From: JAHHUH01 sp045123075
Lineage (GTDB): Bacteria > Bacillota > Negativicutes > Acidaminococcales > Acidaminococcaceae
Direction: 5' to 3'
DNA: 21,466 nucleotides
Assembly: GCA_045123075.1 (NCBI GenBank)
Contig: JBGVIJ010000057.1
Location: 1-21,466, forward strand
The translations under genes were made by a program, and so were the position numbers. The notes under the pieces are model-generated. The model saw only the letters and a list, made by a program, of their open reading frames with translations, was not told the DNA's origin and searched no databases. Below, one piece after another: positions 1-10,027 of the stretch (its first letter is position 1; each line of letters starts with the position of its first letter).

Positions 1-907
1 CCAAAGAAGTTGTAGGAATGGTTGCTAGTAAAATCAAAGGTTGCGCCATACCTGCTAAGTAACCGTATAAAGTAGTAGCTTCATCAATAGCAAAACCACT
101 GGCGATTAATCTATTAGGTACAAGAAGCATATCTATGCTGCTTGTAATTGGTACAACTATGTTAGCGCAGGAAACAGGCAATGCCAAAAGCAAAAGTCTT
201 TCAGCAATTTTACCAACGCTTTCCTTTTCAAAGTTAAGCAAACCAATATTTTCACTGGGCAACCGCCAACGAACACGATATTTAAAATAGAAGAAAGTTA
301 AAACGCAAAGTCCCATCAAAGCGCCAGGAGCAGCACCAAAAGCAGCACCTGCTGCAGCGTATTCTAACCCTTTAGGTAAGAGGATATACGCCAACACCAG
401 CATTGTCATAACTCTGACGAACTGCTCCAAAATTTGAGACACAGCAGGCGGAGTCATCATTTGCTGACCTTGGAAGAAACCTCGGAAGCATGCCAAAATT
501 GTAGAAAGGAACACAGCAGGAGTCAGAGCAACTAAACCGTAGTAAGCACGACTATCTGTAATGATTCCACTATCTACAAGCCATCCTGCCGCCACGAACA
601 AACTGCTGGCAAAAAACAAACCTGTTGCCGCCATCAGTCCCAAGCTCACTTTGAAGACACGTTGCACATTGGCGTAGTCTTTTTGAGCAAGCTTTTCAGA
701 AACGATAATGGAGATGGCAATGGGAATACCTGCGGAGGAAATGGCTACCAAAAGCAGATAAACAGGGTACGCCATTTGATACAAGCCAATACCTTCGCCA
801 CCTAAAAGGCGGGACAGCAGTATTCTATTGACTGAGCCAATAACCTTTACCATAAGTCCGGCTAGGGTAAGTATCATGGCACCACGCAAAAATTTATCTG
901 CGCTCAC
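1..907 (-). CDS. SpoVB/MATE-like polysaccharide flippase, partial (C-terminus off the left edge)
   Basis: The reading frame is open from a GTG at 907 to the window edge, giving 302 codons of an N-terminal part. The start is set by GAGGA (915-919) seven bases upstream; the first residues are MSADKFLRGAMILTLAG. The protein is a run of hydrophobic helices, with a first helix rich in G, L and R and the segment RGFFQGQQMMTPPAVSQILE, which is typical of the SpoVB/MurJ/MATE (polysaccharide export) family of inner-membrane lipid-linked sugar flippases. It lies 19 bp downstream of mfd and is probably co-transcribed with it. In Bacillus, spoVB also lies close to mfd, which supports the call. The substrate cannot be told: it could be a peptidoglycan or polysaccharide precursor. 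Family is confident; orthology to sporulation SpoVB is not shown. Confidence 0.82.
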   Translation of the reverse strand, partial: MSADKFLRGAMILTLAGLMVKVIGSVNRILLSRLLGGEGIGLYQMAYPVYLLLVAISSAGIPIAISIIVSEKLAQKDYANVQRVFKVSLGLMAATGLFFASSLFVAAGWLVDSGIITDSRAYYGLVALTPAVFLSTILACFRGFFQGQQMMTPPAVSQILEQFVRVMTMLVLAYILLPKGLEYAAAGAAFGAAPGALMGLCVLTFFYFKYRVRWRLPSENIGLLNFEKESVGKIAERLLLLALPVSCANIVVPITSSIDMLLVPNRLIASGFAIDEATTLYGYLAGMAQPLILLATIPTTSL

Positions 908-926
908 AGCAGTTTCCTCTTTTCTT

Positions 927-3900
927 CTAACTAATTTCTACACTTGCCAAAACAGGCAAATGTTTTTCAAGCCAAGCAAGAGCATCGATATTTAGACCAA
1001 CAGTCCTGTAAATAATTTGCGGTTCCTTGCCTTGCTTATAAGTAAGCTTGCCTTTACAAGCATTCATCAATTTCATTAACGCTTCTGGCAAGATCAGAGA
1101 CTGCTCGCTACAAGTTATGCGAATTTCGCCTACGCGCACGTTAATACCGCGAATCTTCATTAAGCGGCACAAACCTCTAAGACCAGCCACACGCCACAAG
1201 TTTTCTACTTCTTCCGGAGGATTGCCAAAACGGTCAATAATCTCATCCATTAAGTCGTCACGCTGAGCATACTCCACTTCTGCAAAGCGACGATACAGTT
1301 CCATCTTATAGCGAGGGTCTGCAATATAATCGTCGGGAATGTATGCTTCTGAAGGAATTTCAAGTACAGGATCAGGCTCAGGAGCTGCAACTTCCACGCC
1401 AGTTTTAAGACGTTTAATAGTTTGCTCCAACATTTCGCAGTAAGCAGCAAAACCAATGCCTGTAATATGACCGTGCTGTTCCGCACCAAGCAAATTGCCA
1501 GCGCCACGAATTTCCAAATCGCGCATTGCAATCTTAAAGCCAGCACCAAGTTCAGTAAAATCACGAATGGCTTGCAAACGTTTTTCTGCAATCTCACTGA
1601 GAGCTTTGTTAGGTTTATAAACGAAGTACGCGTAAGCTAAACGAGAGCTTCTACCTACACGCCCACGCATTTGATAAAGTTGGGACAAACCAAAATTTTC
1701 TGCGCCATCAATGATAATGGTATTCGCCAAAGGCACGTCCAAACCATTTTCAATAATAGTTGTGGAAAGAAGCACATCACACTCGCCTTCGTAGAAGGAA
1801 ATCATAGCATCTTCCAACATATACTCATTCATTTGCCCATGAGCAACCTTAATGCTAATGCCAGGAACAAGCTTACGCAACTTAGCAGCAATCAGTTCCA
1901 AACCATTAACTCTATTGTGGACATAATAGATTCTGCCGCCACGACGTAGCTCTCGTTCCAAAGCTTCCTTAATCATTCCGTCGTTGTATTCCGCCACAAA
2001 AGTTTCTACAGGCAATCTATCTTCCGGCGGAGTTTCGATAACACTCATATCCCTACCATTGACAAGTGCCATGTGCAGGGTACGAGGAATGGGCGTAGCA
2101 GAAAGAGTAAGCACATCAATACCAGTACGCCACTTTTTAATTTTTTCTTTTTGAGCAACACCAAAACGTTGCTCTTCATCTATGATAAGTAAACCTAAAT
2201 CCGGGAACAACACATCTGCTTGCAAAAGACGGTGGGTACCAATTAAGATATCAACCTTACCATCTTCCAAATCTTGTAAAATGCGACGAGTCTCTTTAGG
2301 TGTGCAAAAACGGTTTAAAAGTTCAACATTCACCCCAAAATTACGAGTACGTTCCTTAAAAGTAAGGTAATGTTGTTGAGCAAGCACAGTAGTAGGAACC
2401 ATAACCGCTACTTGCTTACCATCCATTACGCACTTGAAAGCAGCACGAATGGCAACCTCAGTTTTACCAAAACCAACGTCACCGCAAAGCAAACGTTCCA
2501 TAGGTTGAGATTGTTCCATATCACGTTTAATTTCGCCAATACATTTTAATTGGTCAGGAGTTTCTTCATAGGGAAACTGTTCTTCAAATTCCTTTTGCCA
2601 TTCTGTATCAGGAGCAAAAGCGTGACCGGGAAGTACTTGTCTTTGAGCATAAAGACGCAACAACTCTTCTGCCAGTTCTGTAATCGCCTTGGCAGCTTTG
2701 GTAGTAGTACGCTTCCAATCAGCTCCACCCATCTTGGACAAACGGGGAACAGTTCCTTCACTGCCAACGTACTTGTGGAGCATCCCAACTTGCTCAACAG
2801 GAACATAAAGTTTATCTTCTCCTGCGTAAGCAAGAAGCAAGTAATCGCGATGGACACCGCCAACTTCTACATTTTCTACGCCAATATAACGACCAATCCC
2901 GTGAACCTTATGAACAACGTAATCCCCTGCTTTAATATCACTAAAGTATTGGAGCTGTTGACCTTGGTTCTTACTGTGCAGACGCTTACGCTTTTGCATA
3001 CCAAAGATGTCATTTTCAGTTAGCAGTATCCAATTTTCATTCCAAAAGCGGAAGCCATGGTCTAAATCACCATACATTACGTTGATGACGTTTTCCTGCA
3101 AAACTTCATCTGCGTAAGTGGCAGGCAACTTGTAATTACCAAGGTTATCAGCAAAGCCCCGCGCCTTTACACTACTACTCATCATAATTATGGGTGTAAC
3201 GCCTTCACGTAGCCAACCTTCCAAATCGTCGGTCAGCATATTAATATTTTTATTGTAAGGAGCAACACTGCGAACAGGCACGTTCACACTAGGCACGTCA
3301 CGCAAAAAGCTATGTGCCAGTGCAGAAACTAAAAGCGCACGCTTGCCACATTGCTCGATAATTTCTTCTTTAGTAAATAGCTCCTCAGCGTGAGCCTTAT
3401 TTTCTTTATCAAGCTTTTCTAAAAGCTCAAAGATTTTTACAGGTTCATCTGCTACTACGATGGTAGAAGGCACACAGTAATCAAAGATAGAAGCTGTACA
3501 TTCGGAACTTTCTTCCATCACCAAGGGAGCAATCTTAATTTCATCTAAAGATTGGATGCTGCGTTGGTTGTTAACATCAAAACTACGCACCGCATCAATT
3601 TCATTATCGAACCATTCAATACGCACTGCCACATTGCTGTTAATGGGGAACACGTCTAAAATATCCCCACGCAAACAAAACTGCCCAATAGCATCTACCT
3701 GCGCAGTACGTTCATAACCTAAAGCTACCAAGGTAGCGATAACTTCCTGTTGTTCTCGCTCTTCTCCCAAGTTAATCACAAGGTTCTTGTTAAAACTGCG
3801 AGGAACAAATTGTTTTTGTTGCAAAGCTTCCGCAGTGATGAAAACTATACCACGTTCTTCACCCTGCAAAAAGCGTAACGCCGCCGCACGCCCTGCCTGT

Positions 3901-4202
3901 ACTTCCAAGCTTTGTGTGTCAGCGTGTACGCGAGGTAAATTTACAGGATAAAGCTCCTGCATAGGTAAATCAGGATAAAAATAATTTAACTCTCTGCGAT
4001 AAGCGCGTATCTCTTCGCGGGAAGCAACAAGGAAAGCAAGGCTACCTTTCTCTCCCAAAATTTTATCTAAAGCAACACAAAAGACCGGCTTGGAGCTTCC
4101 TCCCAACCCGGTTAAAATACATGCCTTTTGTTTTTGCTGATAACTTGCTGCCTGTTTCACTTCCGCTACGGCAGTAAGCTGTTCTACCAATAAGTTTTTC
4201 AT
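927..4202 (-). CDS. mfd: Transcription-repair coupling factor Mfd
   Basis: A 1091-residue DNA translocase that removes RNA polymerase stalled at DNA lesions and recruits UvrA. Visible parts in order: UvrB-like N-terminal module (GQFCLRGDILDVFP near 173-186); RNA-polymerase-interacting CarD/Tudor-like domain about 426-471 (GDYVVHKVHGIGRYIGVE); superfamily 2 translocase with Walker A GDVGFGKTE at 574-582, DEEQ box at 675-678, SATPIPRT at 701-708 and QMRGRVGR at 844-851; then a C-terminal TRCF domain from about 950 onward. Length is slightly below the usual 1150-1180 residues, with no sign of a break. The ATG at 4202 has only a weak ribosome site, but a TAA stop lies just upstream in frame after another ATG, so this start is forced. 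It has its own promoter in the gap after carB and is followed by the flippase gene. Confidence 0.97.
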   Translation of the reverse strand: MKNLLVEQLTAVAEVKQAASYQQKQKACILTGLGGSSKPVFCVALDKILGEKGSLAFLVASREEIRAYRRELNYFYPDLPMQELYPVNLPRVHADTQSLEVQAGRAAALRFLQGEERGIVFITAEALQQKQFVPRSFNKNLVINLGEEREQQEVIATLVALGYERTAQVDAIGQFCLRGDILDVFPINSNVAVRIEWFDNEIDAVRSFDVNNQRSIQSLDEIKIAPLVMEESSECTASIFDYCVPSTIVVADEPVKIFELLEKLDKENKAHAEELFTKEEIIEQCGKRALLVSALAHSFLRDVPSVNVPVRSVAPYNKNINMLTDDLEGWLREGVTPIIMMSSSVKARGFADNLGNYKLPATYADEVLQENVINVMYGDLDHGFRFWNENWILLTENDIFGMQKRKRLHSKNQGQQLQYFSDIKAGDYVVHKVHGIGRYIGVENVEVGGVHRDYLLLAYAGEDKLYVPVEQVGMLHKYVGSEGTVPRLSKMGGADWKRTTTKAAKAITELAEELLRLYAQRQVLPGHAFAPDTEWQKEFEEQFPYEETPDQLKCIGEIKRDMEQSQPMERLLCGDVGFGKTEVAIRAAFKCVMDGKQVAVMVPTTVLAQQHYLTFKERTRNFGVNVELLNRFCTPKETRRILQDLEDGKVDILIGTHRLLQADVLFPDLGLLIIDEEQRFGVAQKEKIKKWRTGIDVLTLSATPIPRTLHMALVNGRDMSVIETPPEDRLPVETFVAEYNDGMIKEALERELRRGGRIYYVHNRVNGLELIAAKLRKLVPGISIKVAHGQMNEYMLEDAMISFYEGECDVLLSTTIIENGLDVPLANTIIIDGAENFGLSQLYQMRGRVGRSSRLAYAYFVYKPNKALSEIAEKRLQAIRDFTELGAGFKIAMRDLEIRGAGNLLGAEQHGHITGIGFAAYCEMLEQTIKRLKTGVEVAAPEPDPVLEIPSEAYIPDDYIADPRYKMELYRRFAEVEYAQRDDLMDEIIDRFGNPPEEVENLWRVAGLRGLCRLMKIRGINVRVGEIRITCSEQSLILPEALMKLMNACKGKLTYKQGKEPQIIYRTVGLNIDALAWLEKHLPVLASVEIS

Positions 4203-4252
4203 TTTAGATGACCATAGCGACTAATGCCGCAAAATTTATTTAAACTACCTTC

Positions 4253-4260
4253 ATTATAAC
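4253..4260 (-). promoter_or_regulatory. Extended -10 promoter for mfd
   Basis: Read on the minus strand, TGTTATAAT is a perfect extended -10 element (TATAAT at 4258-4253, TG one base upstream). No good -35 exists at 16-18 bp, where the sequence is part of the carB terminator arm, as expected for an extended -10 promoter. Predicted transcription starts near 4246, leaving a leader of about 44 bases before mfd. Confidence 0.6.
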
Positions 4261-4271
4261 ACAAAGCAAAC

Positions 4272-4322
4272 AAAAAACTTCGGTTATCATGTAGAGCTAC
4301 TACATTTTAACCGAAGTTTTTT
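4272..4322 (-). terminator. Intrinsic terminator of the carB end of the operon (possibly bidirectional)
   Basis: Perfect 15-bp inverted repeat, arms 4272-4286 and 4308-4322, core CTTCGGTTA with outer A6/T6 tracts. A further 6-bp stem (4289-4294 with 4300-4305) sits inside. It begins 11 bp after the carB stop. On the minus strand the outer tract gives a run of six U followed by GUUUG. The symmetrical A/T tracts would allow termination on the plus strand too, although no plus-strand gene enters from the left. Confidence 0.93.
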
Positions 4323-4332
4323 ATTTTAAGCA

Positions 4333-7300
4333 CTATATCACACTAACGCCAATGTTCACTTCTTCCAGTACATCAAGCAATGCACGGACAGTATCCAAAG
4401 ACGTAAGCATGGTTATATTATTTTGGATGGTACATTTTCTGATGGCAACACCGTCATCATAATGCACTCCTGAAAAAATAGCACGAGTGTTAATGACATA
4501 GCTTACTTTCCCGGAACGAATTTCCTCTAAGATTTCTTCACTGCCCTCACTAAGCTTACGCAAGACCTTACTTTTAATACCATGCTCTGCTAAAAGCATA
4601 GCAGTGCCAATAGTAGCAGCAATATTAAAACCTAAATCATAAAAACGTTTTAGTAAAGGTAACGCTTCTTCTTTATCCTCATCAGCAACCGTGGCAATAA
4701 CAGTTCCATAAGAATGCAATTTTATCCCGGAAGCAAGCAAAGCCTTGTACATAGCTCTGTGCAATTTTTTATCGTAGCCAATGGCTTCACCAGTGGACTT
4801 CATTTCCGGAGAAAGATATGCATCCATTCCGTGTAGTTTAGAAAAGGAAAAGGCAGGTGCCTTGACATAATAACGGTTCTTTTCAGTAGGATAAATTTCG
4901 GTGAAGCCCTGTTCTACTAAAGATTTACCCAACATTACTAAGGTAGCAACATCTGCCAAACTGTAACCAGTTGCCTTAGACAAAAACGGTACTGTTCTAG
5001 AAGAACGCGGATTTACTTCTATTATATAAACATCCTCATTGCTATCCACAATGAACTGAATGTTAAACAAGCCAACGATACCAATGCTCAAGCCTAAGCG
5101 TTTAGTATAATCTAAAATTGTTTGTTTAACCTTTTCAGAAATACTAAAAGAAGGATACACACTGATGGAATCGCCTGAATGAATGCCAGTTCTTTCCACC
5201 AGCTCCATAATCCCCGGCACAAAAACTTGCTTGCCATCACAAATAGCGTCTACTTCAACCTCTTTACCGCGAATGTATTTATCCACTAAAACAGGCTTAT
5301 CCTCGTCAAATTCTACGGCAGTCTGCAAATATTGGCGCAGCTGTTTTTCTTTCGCCACAATCTGCATGGCTCTACCACCAAGGACGAAGCTAGGACGTAC
5401 CAAAACTGGATAACCTATTTCAGCTGCAGCCTCAACACCTTCTTCAATACTCGTTACTGCTTTACCCAACGGGCGCGGAATTTCCAGTTCATTCAGCAAT
5501 GCTTCAAAGGCTTCCCTGTTTTCTGCACGCTCAATGGCATCACAATCGGTGCCAATGAGCTTTACGCCCCTATCTTTTAAAGAAGCAGCCAAATTTATGG
5601 CAGTTTGTCCGCCTAAGGTAGCAATAACGCCTAAAGGTTTTTCCAGAACAATGATGTTCAACACATCTTCTGTACACAGGGGTTCAAAATATAATTTATC
5701 AGAGCAAGTGTAATCCGTAGAAACAGTTTCCGGATTATTGTTAATGATGATTGCCTCGTAGCCTGCTTCTTTAATGGTTTTAACGGCGTGAACAGTAGAA
5801 TAGTCAAATTCCACGCCCTGTCCAATTCTGATAGGACCGCTTCCCAAGACTACAACCTTTTCCTTATCTGAAACAATACTTTCGTTTTCAATTTCGTAGG
5901 TGGAATAGAAATAAGGGATGTAGCTATCAAATTCCGAAGCGCAGGAATCTATCATCTTGTACACAGGCATAATGCCATTTTGCATACGCAAAGCATAAAC
6001 TTCTTGTTCCGTCATCTTCCACAGCTCACCAATGGCACGGTCACAAAAGCCTGTTTCCTTGGCAAGGCGTAATACTTCCATGTCAAGCTTATTGTTTTTT
6101 AAATAACCTTCCACGGCTACAATTTTCTGTAGCTTACTGATGAAAAACTTATCAATACCAGTAGCATTAATTATCTTATCAACATTGCAATCCAAGCGTA
6201 ACAATTGAGCGATTGCGTAAACTCTATCATCAGTACCAGCTTCAATGTACTTTAACAATTCATCCTGACCCATGGAGTCAAACTTGGGATGTTTCACGTG
6301 AAACAATCCTATCTCAAGGGAACGTACTGCTTTTAAAAAGCTTTCCTCAAAATTTCTACCAATGCTCATAACTTCGCCGGTCGCTTTCATCTGGGTTCCT
6401 AAGGTGTTATCTGCATCAGTAAATTTATCAAAAGGAAAACGCGGCATTTTTGTCACTACATAATCAAGAGCAGGCTCAAAGGCAGCAGGAGTGTTTGCCA
6501 ACTTTATTTCATCCAGCGTCATGCCAATCCCAATTTTCGCTGATACTCTGGCAATTGGATACCCACTTGCCTTAGAAGCTAAGGCAGAAGAACGAGACAC
6601 CCTGGGATTTACTTCTATTAAATAATATTGGAAGGAATGTGGGTCAAGAGCGAACTGCACATTACAACCGCCTTCAATTTTCAACGCACGGATAATTTTC
6701 AAAGCACTGTCCCTAAGCATTTGGTATTCTTTATTGCTTAAAGTCTGGGACGGACAAACCACAATAGAATCGCCCGTATGTATGCCTACGGGGTCAAGGT
6801 TCTCCATGTTACAGATTGTAATTGCAGTATCGTTGCCATCACGCATAACTTCATATTCAATTTCTTTATAGCCCTTAATGCTTTTTTCTACTAACACCTG
6901 CTTAACAGGAGAAAGAGCAAGGGCATTTTTCATTAACGTCCTAAATTCGGAAGCATTATCTGCAAAACCGCCGCCAGTACCACCCAAAGTAAAGGCTGGA
7001 CGCAAAACTACGGGATACCCAATCCTTTGGGCAATGGTCAAACCCTCTTCAAGATTAGTAGCAATGTCAGAAGGAAGAACAGGTTCACCCAAGCTTTGAC
7101 ATAGTTCCTTAAAAAGCTCCCTATCCTCCGCCTGTTCAATACTTTTACTAGATGTTCCTAAAAGTTCAACACCACAGTCAGCAAGCACGCCCTTTTTTTC
7201 CAGTTGAATGGCAAGGTTCAAGCCTGTTTGTCCGCCAATTCCAGGAAGAATGGCATCAGGATGCTCACGATAAATAATTTTTGTCAGGTATTCCAAAGTC

Positions 7301-7506
7301 AACGGTTCCATATAAACTTTATCAGCTATACTGGTATCCGTCATAATGGTAGCCGGATTAGAGTTACACAGAACAACTTCATAACCCTCCTCCTTTAAAG
7401 CGAGGCACGCCTGAGTTCCTGCATAATCAAATTCAGCAGCTTGTCCTATAACAATGGGTCCACTACCAATTACCAGAACCTTTTTAATATCCGTTCTTTT
7501 AGGCAT
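4333..7506 (-). CDS. carB: Carbamoyl-phosphate synthase large subunit
   Basis: A 1057-residue synthase of near-standard length that makes carbamoyl phosphate from bicarbonate, ATP and ammonia delivered by CarA, feeding pyrimidine and arginine synthesis. The duplicated structure is plain: half one opens with LVIGSGPIVIGQAAEFDYAG (12-30) and half two with VVLGSGPIRIGQGVEFDYS near 552-570, each followed by an ATP-grasp fold (RPAFTLGGTGGG at 169; RPSFVLGGRAMQ in the second half; paired EVNPR motifs). The last 120 or so residues form the MGS-like allosteric domain, where UMP, IMP or ornithine act in known homologues. Its ATG lies inside the end of carA, an 8-bp overlap that points to translational coupling. 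It is the last gene before a strong terminator. No arg genes are adjacent, so a pyrimidine role is the more likely main one. Confidence 0.98.
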   Translation of the reverse strand: MPKRTDIKKVLVIGSGPIVIGQAAEFDYAGTQACLALKEEGYEVVLCNSNPATIMTDTSIADKVYMEPLTLEYLTKIIYREHPDAILPGIGGQTGLNLAIQLEKKGVLADCGVELLGTSSKSIEQAEDRELFKELCQSLGEPVLPSDIATNLEEGLTIAQRIGYPVVLRPAFTLGGTGGGFADNASEFRTLMKNALALSPVKQVLVEKSIKGYKEIEYEVMRDGNDTAITICNMENLDPVGIHTGDSIVVCPSQTLSNKEYQMLRDSALKIIRALKIEGGCNVQFALDPHSFQYYLIEVNPRVSRSSALASKASGYPIARVSAKIGIGMTLDEIKLANTPAAFEPALDYVVTKMPRFPFDKFTDADNTLGTQMKATGEVMSIGRNFEESFLKAVRSLEIGLFHVKHPKFDSMGQDELLKYIEAGTDDRVYAIAQLLRLDCNVDKIINATGIDKFFISKLQKIVAVEGYLKNNKLDMEVLRLAKETGFCDRAIGELWKMTEQEVYALRMQNGIMPVYKMIDSCASEFDSYIPYFYSTYEIENESIVSDKEKVVVLGSGPIRIGQGVEFDYSTVHAVKTIKEAGYEAIIINNNPETVSTDYTCSDKLYFEPLCTEDVLNIIVLEKPLGVIATLGGQTAINLAASLKDRGVKLIGTDCDAIERAENREAFEALLNELEIPRPLGKAVTSIEEGVEAAAEIGYPVLVRPSFVLGGRAMQIVAKEKQLRQYLQTAVEFDEDKPVLVDKYIRGKEVEVDAICDGKQVFVPGIMELVERTGIHSGDSISVYPSFSISEKVKQTILDYTKRLGLSIGIVGLFNIQFIVDSNEDVYIIEVNPRSSRTVPFLSKATGYSLADVATLVMLGKSLVEQGFTEIYPTEKNRYYVKAPAFSFSKLHGMDAYLSPEMKSTGEAIGYDKKLHRAMYKALLASGIKLHSYGTVIATVADEDKEEALPLLKRFYDLGFNIAATIGTAMLLAEHGIKSKVLRKLSEGSEEILEEIRSGKVSYVINTRAIFSGVHYDDGVAIRKCTIQNNITMLTSLDTVRALLDVLEEVNIGVSVI

Positions 7507-8596
7507 GCTCTTTCGCCTCCTCCATTAAATCCACAAACTGCTTAAAAAGATACTTCCCATCCTGCGGACCAGGTGCGCTTTCAGGATGATACTGCACGCT
7601 GAAAACCTTATCCTTTACGCAACGCATTCCTTCCACAGTATCATCAAGTATATTTAAATGAGTAATCTCCAAGGGAGTTGCTCTGATACTTTCCGGTTCC
7701 ACTGCGTAGGAATGATTTTGAGAAGTTATTTCAATTTTATTATTTAACAAGTTACGTACAGGATGATTGCCCCCACGATGACCAAATTTTAATTTATAGG
7801 TCTGCCCGCCATAGGCAAGAGCAAGCAGTTGATGACCAAGACAAATACCAAAGATTGGATACTTACCCAAAAGCTTACGTATATTTTCAATTAGCTCTTG
7901 TACATCTTCGGGGTTACCCGGTCCATTGGAAAGAAAGATGCCATCAGGAGCAATACGCTCTATAACTTCCACAGATGTATTCCAAGGCACACGAGTCACC
8001 TGACAACCAAACTTGTTCAGCTCACGAATGATATTCATTTTTATGCCACAGTCTATGGCAACCACATGAAATTTAGGATTCTTCACATTATAGCGCCACA
8101 TACATTGACAACTTACCTGTTCAACAGCATCTGTAGGCAAGACACTTACCCTTAAAATTTCTAAACCTACATCCAAAGGAGTACTCGCCTTAGTTATCAA
8201 TGCCTTAGAACTACCAAAATCTCTTATGGCACGTGTCAGCTTGCGTGTATCAACCCCATACACGCCTGGAATGCTAAATTCCTTCATTACCATAGCTAAA
8301 GTTTTAGTGCTGCGAAAATTGGAAGGCACATCATTATATTCTCTTACAATCATTGCCCCAATGGTAGGAGTTTCTGTTTCATAATCATCATCTGCCATAC
8401 CATAGTTGCCAATTAAAGGATAGGTCATAACTACAGCTTGATTAGTATATGACGGGTCGGACAAAATTTCCTGATAGCCAGCCATAGACGTATTAAAAAC
8501 TATCTCGCAAACCTTATCCTCGTCGTAGCCAAAACCAAAACCGTAATATTCCTGTCCATTTTCCAAAATAATTTTCTTATTATAATTCACGGTCAT
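7499..8596 (-). CDS. carA: Carbamoyl-phosphate synthase small subunit (glutamine amidotransferase)
   Basis: A 365-residue glutamine-hydrolysing subunit of the CarAB complex. The N-terminal small-subunit domain (about 1-170) is followed by a class I glutamine amidotransferase domain. Nucleophile Cys252 lies in GICLGHQLLALAYGG; the His337 and Glu339 triad partners lie in YHPES; FLSNGPGNP at 221-229 is the oxyanion-side loop. All catalytic residues are intact. It starts 9 bp after the purF stop and overlaps carB by 8 bp. It is one of four glutamine-consuming enzymes in this run. Confidence 0.98.
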   Translation of the reverse strand: MTVNYNKKIILENGQEYYGFGFGYDEDKVCEIVFNTSMAGYQEILSDPSYTNQAVVMTYPLIGNYGMADDDYETETPTIGAMIVREYNDVPSNFRSTKTLAMVMKEFSIPGVYGVDTRKLTRAIRDFGSSKALITKASTPLDVGLEILRVSVLPTDAVEQVSCQCMWRYNVKNPKFHVVAIDCGIKMNIIRELNKFGCQVTRVPWNTSVEVIERIAPDGIFLSNGPGNPEDVQELIENIRKLLGKYPIFGICLGHQLLALAYGGQTYKLKFGHRGGNHPVRNLLNNKIEITSQNHSYAVEPESIRATPLEITHLNILDDTVEGMRCVKDKVFSVQYHPESAPGPQDGKYLFKQFVDLMEEAKEHA

Positions 8597-8605
8597 GAGA
8601 GCACC

Positions 8606-10027
8606 TCATTTTTTCTTGTGAGAAAGTTTTTGCTCAAATCTATTTTTACTGCCTGCGTGAAGAATAGAAGTTGGATACTCATTGGTAAAGCAGGCACTAC
8701 AAAAATCGTCATTCCCTACAAGTTCACGCAGTTCATCCGTTGCCAGATAACCAAGACTATCCACGCCAATTATTTTCGCAATCTCTTCCACAGTATGATG
8801 GAAGGCAATCAAATTTTCTTCAGAATCAATATCAGTTCCATAGTAACAGGGATGTAAAAAAGGTGGTGCAGAGATACGCATATGAATTTCTTTAGTACCA
8901 GCCTCACGCAGAAGCTTAACAAGTCTTTGACTCGTAGTTCCGCGCACGATGGAATCATCTACCAAAACTACGCGTTTCCCCTTAACGCTGGCTTCTATGG
9001 CACTCAACTTAATGCGCACTTGGTCAAGACGAAGCTCCTGCTCAGGAGCAATAAAGGTTCTGCCAATATATTTATTTTTCACCAGTCCTATTCCGTAGGG
9101 AATACCACTTTCCTGACTAAAACCCAAGGCTGCATCCAAGCCAGAATCCGGCACGCCTATAACCACATCAGCATCGACAGGATGATGTTTTGCAAGAAGT
9201 CTGCCTGCACGCAAGCGTGCTTCATATACGGAAACATCATCAATCACAGAATCTGGACGTGCAAAATAAATATATTCAAAAATGCAGGTACGCTTAGGAC
9301 AATCATGGCAATGTTCCTTGTAGGAAGTAACGCCTTCATCAGTAAACGCAATTATCTCCCCCGGTTCCACGTCACGAATAAACTCTGCTCCTACTGCTTT
9401 TAAGGCACAGCTTTCAGAAGCAATAATGTAAGTGCCATCTAAAGTCCTCCCATAGCACAAAGGGCGAAAGCCGTGAGGATCGCGAGCGCAAATTAATTTT
9501 TGCGGAGACATCAACACCAAAGAATAGGCTCCGTCTAAAACCTTCATGGCAGCACTTACTGCTTTTTCCATAGAGCCAGTACGCAAACGCTCCTTGGTAA
9601 CAATATAGGCAATAGTTTCCGTATCGCTGGTAGTATGAAAAATTGCACCACTTAATTCCAACACAGAACGTAATTCTTCCGCATTGGTAAGATTCCCATT
9701 GTGCGCTAATGCCATCTTGCCTTTTTGATGGTTCACTTCAATGGGTTGGCAGTTATTGCGATTGGTTGCGCCAGTAGTACCGTACCTAACATGCCCAACA
9801 GCCATTCTCCCCTTTGGCAGTTTAGCTAACACATCAGGCAAAAACACTTCATTGACTAAGCCCAAATCCTTATGGGAAGAAAATACTCCGTCATCATTAA
9901 CCACTATGCCACAACTTTCCTGTCCACGGTGCTGTAAAGAATAGAGTCCGTAATAGGAAATACTTGCTACGTTACAAGGCACTGGTGCCATAACACCAAA
10001 CACCCCGCATTCCTCATGAATACTCAT
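8606..10027 (-). CDS. purF: Amidophosphoribosyltransferase (glutamine PRPP amidotransferase)
   Basis: Catalyses the first committed step of purine synthesis, PRPP plus glutamine to phosphoribosylamine; 473 residues. The N-terminal nucleophile glutaminase begins MSIHEECGVFG, so Cys7 should be exposed after removal of a six-residue propeptide. RGQES and HNGNL motifs follow. The phosphoribosyltransferase domain carries the PRPP loop VVLVDDSIVRGTTS (353-366). Cys248 (in TCIFEYIYFARPDS), Cys394 (HPCYYG), Cys443 and Cys446 (FCSACF) match the four ligands of the Bacillus-type [4Fe-4S] cluster, an oxygen-sensitive regulatory feature. The start codon overlaps the pyrG stop (ATGA) and has GGAGG upstream, so translation is probably coupled to pyrG. 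Confidence 0.98.
   Translation of the reverse strand: MSIHEECGVFGVMAPVPCNVASISYYGLYSLQHRGQESCGIVVNDDGVFSSHKDLGLVNEVFLPDVLAKLPKGRMAVGHVRYGTTGATNRNNCQPIEVNHQKGKMALAHNGNLTNAEELRSVLELSGAIFHTTSDTETIAYIVTKERLRTGSMEKAVSAAMKVLDGAYSLVLMSPQKLICARDPHGFRPLCYGRTLDGTYIIASESCALKAVGAEFIRDVEPGEIIAFTDEGVTSYKEHCHDCPKRTCIFEYIYFARPDSVIDDVSVYEARLRAGRLLAKHHPVDADVVIGVPDSGLDAALGFSQESGIPYGIGLVKNKYIGRTFIAPEQELRLDQVRIKLSAIEASVKGKRVVLVDDSIVRGTTSQRLVKLLREAGTKEIHMRISAPPFLHPCYYGTDIDSEENLIAFHHTVEEIAKIIGVDSLGYLATDELRELVGNDDFCSACFTNEYPTSILHAGSKNRFEQKLSHKKK

Noticed and set aside
2550..3023. 157-codon open frame on the plus strand
   Set aside because: Antisense to the mfd translocase region; composition and lack of motifs show a shadow frame.
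8882..9403. 173-codon open frame on the plus strand
   Set aside because: It lies fully antisense to purF, with no ribosome site and no recognisable motifs; a shadow of the purF codons.
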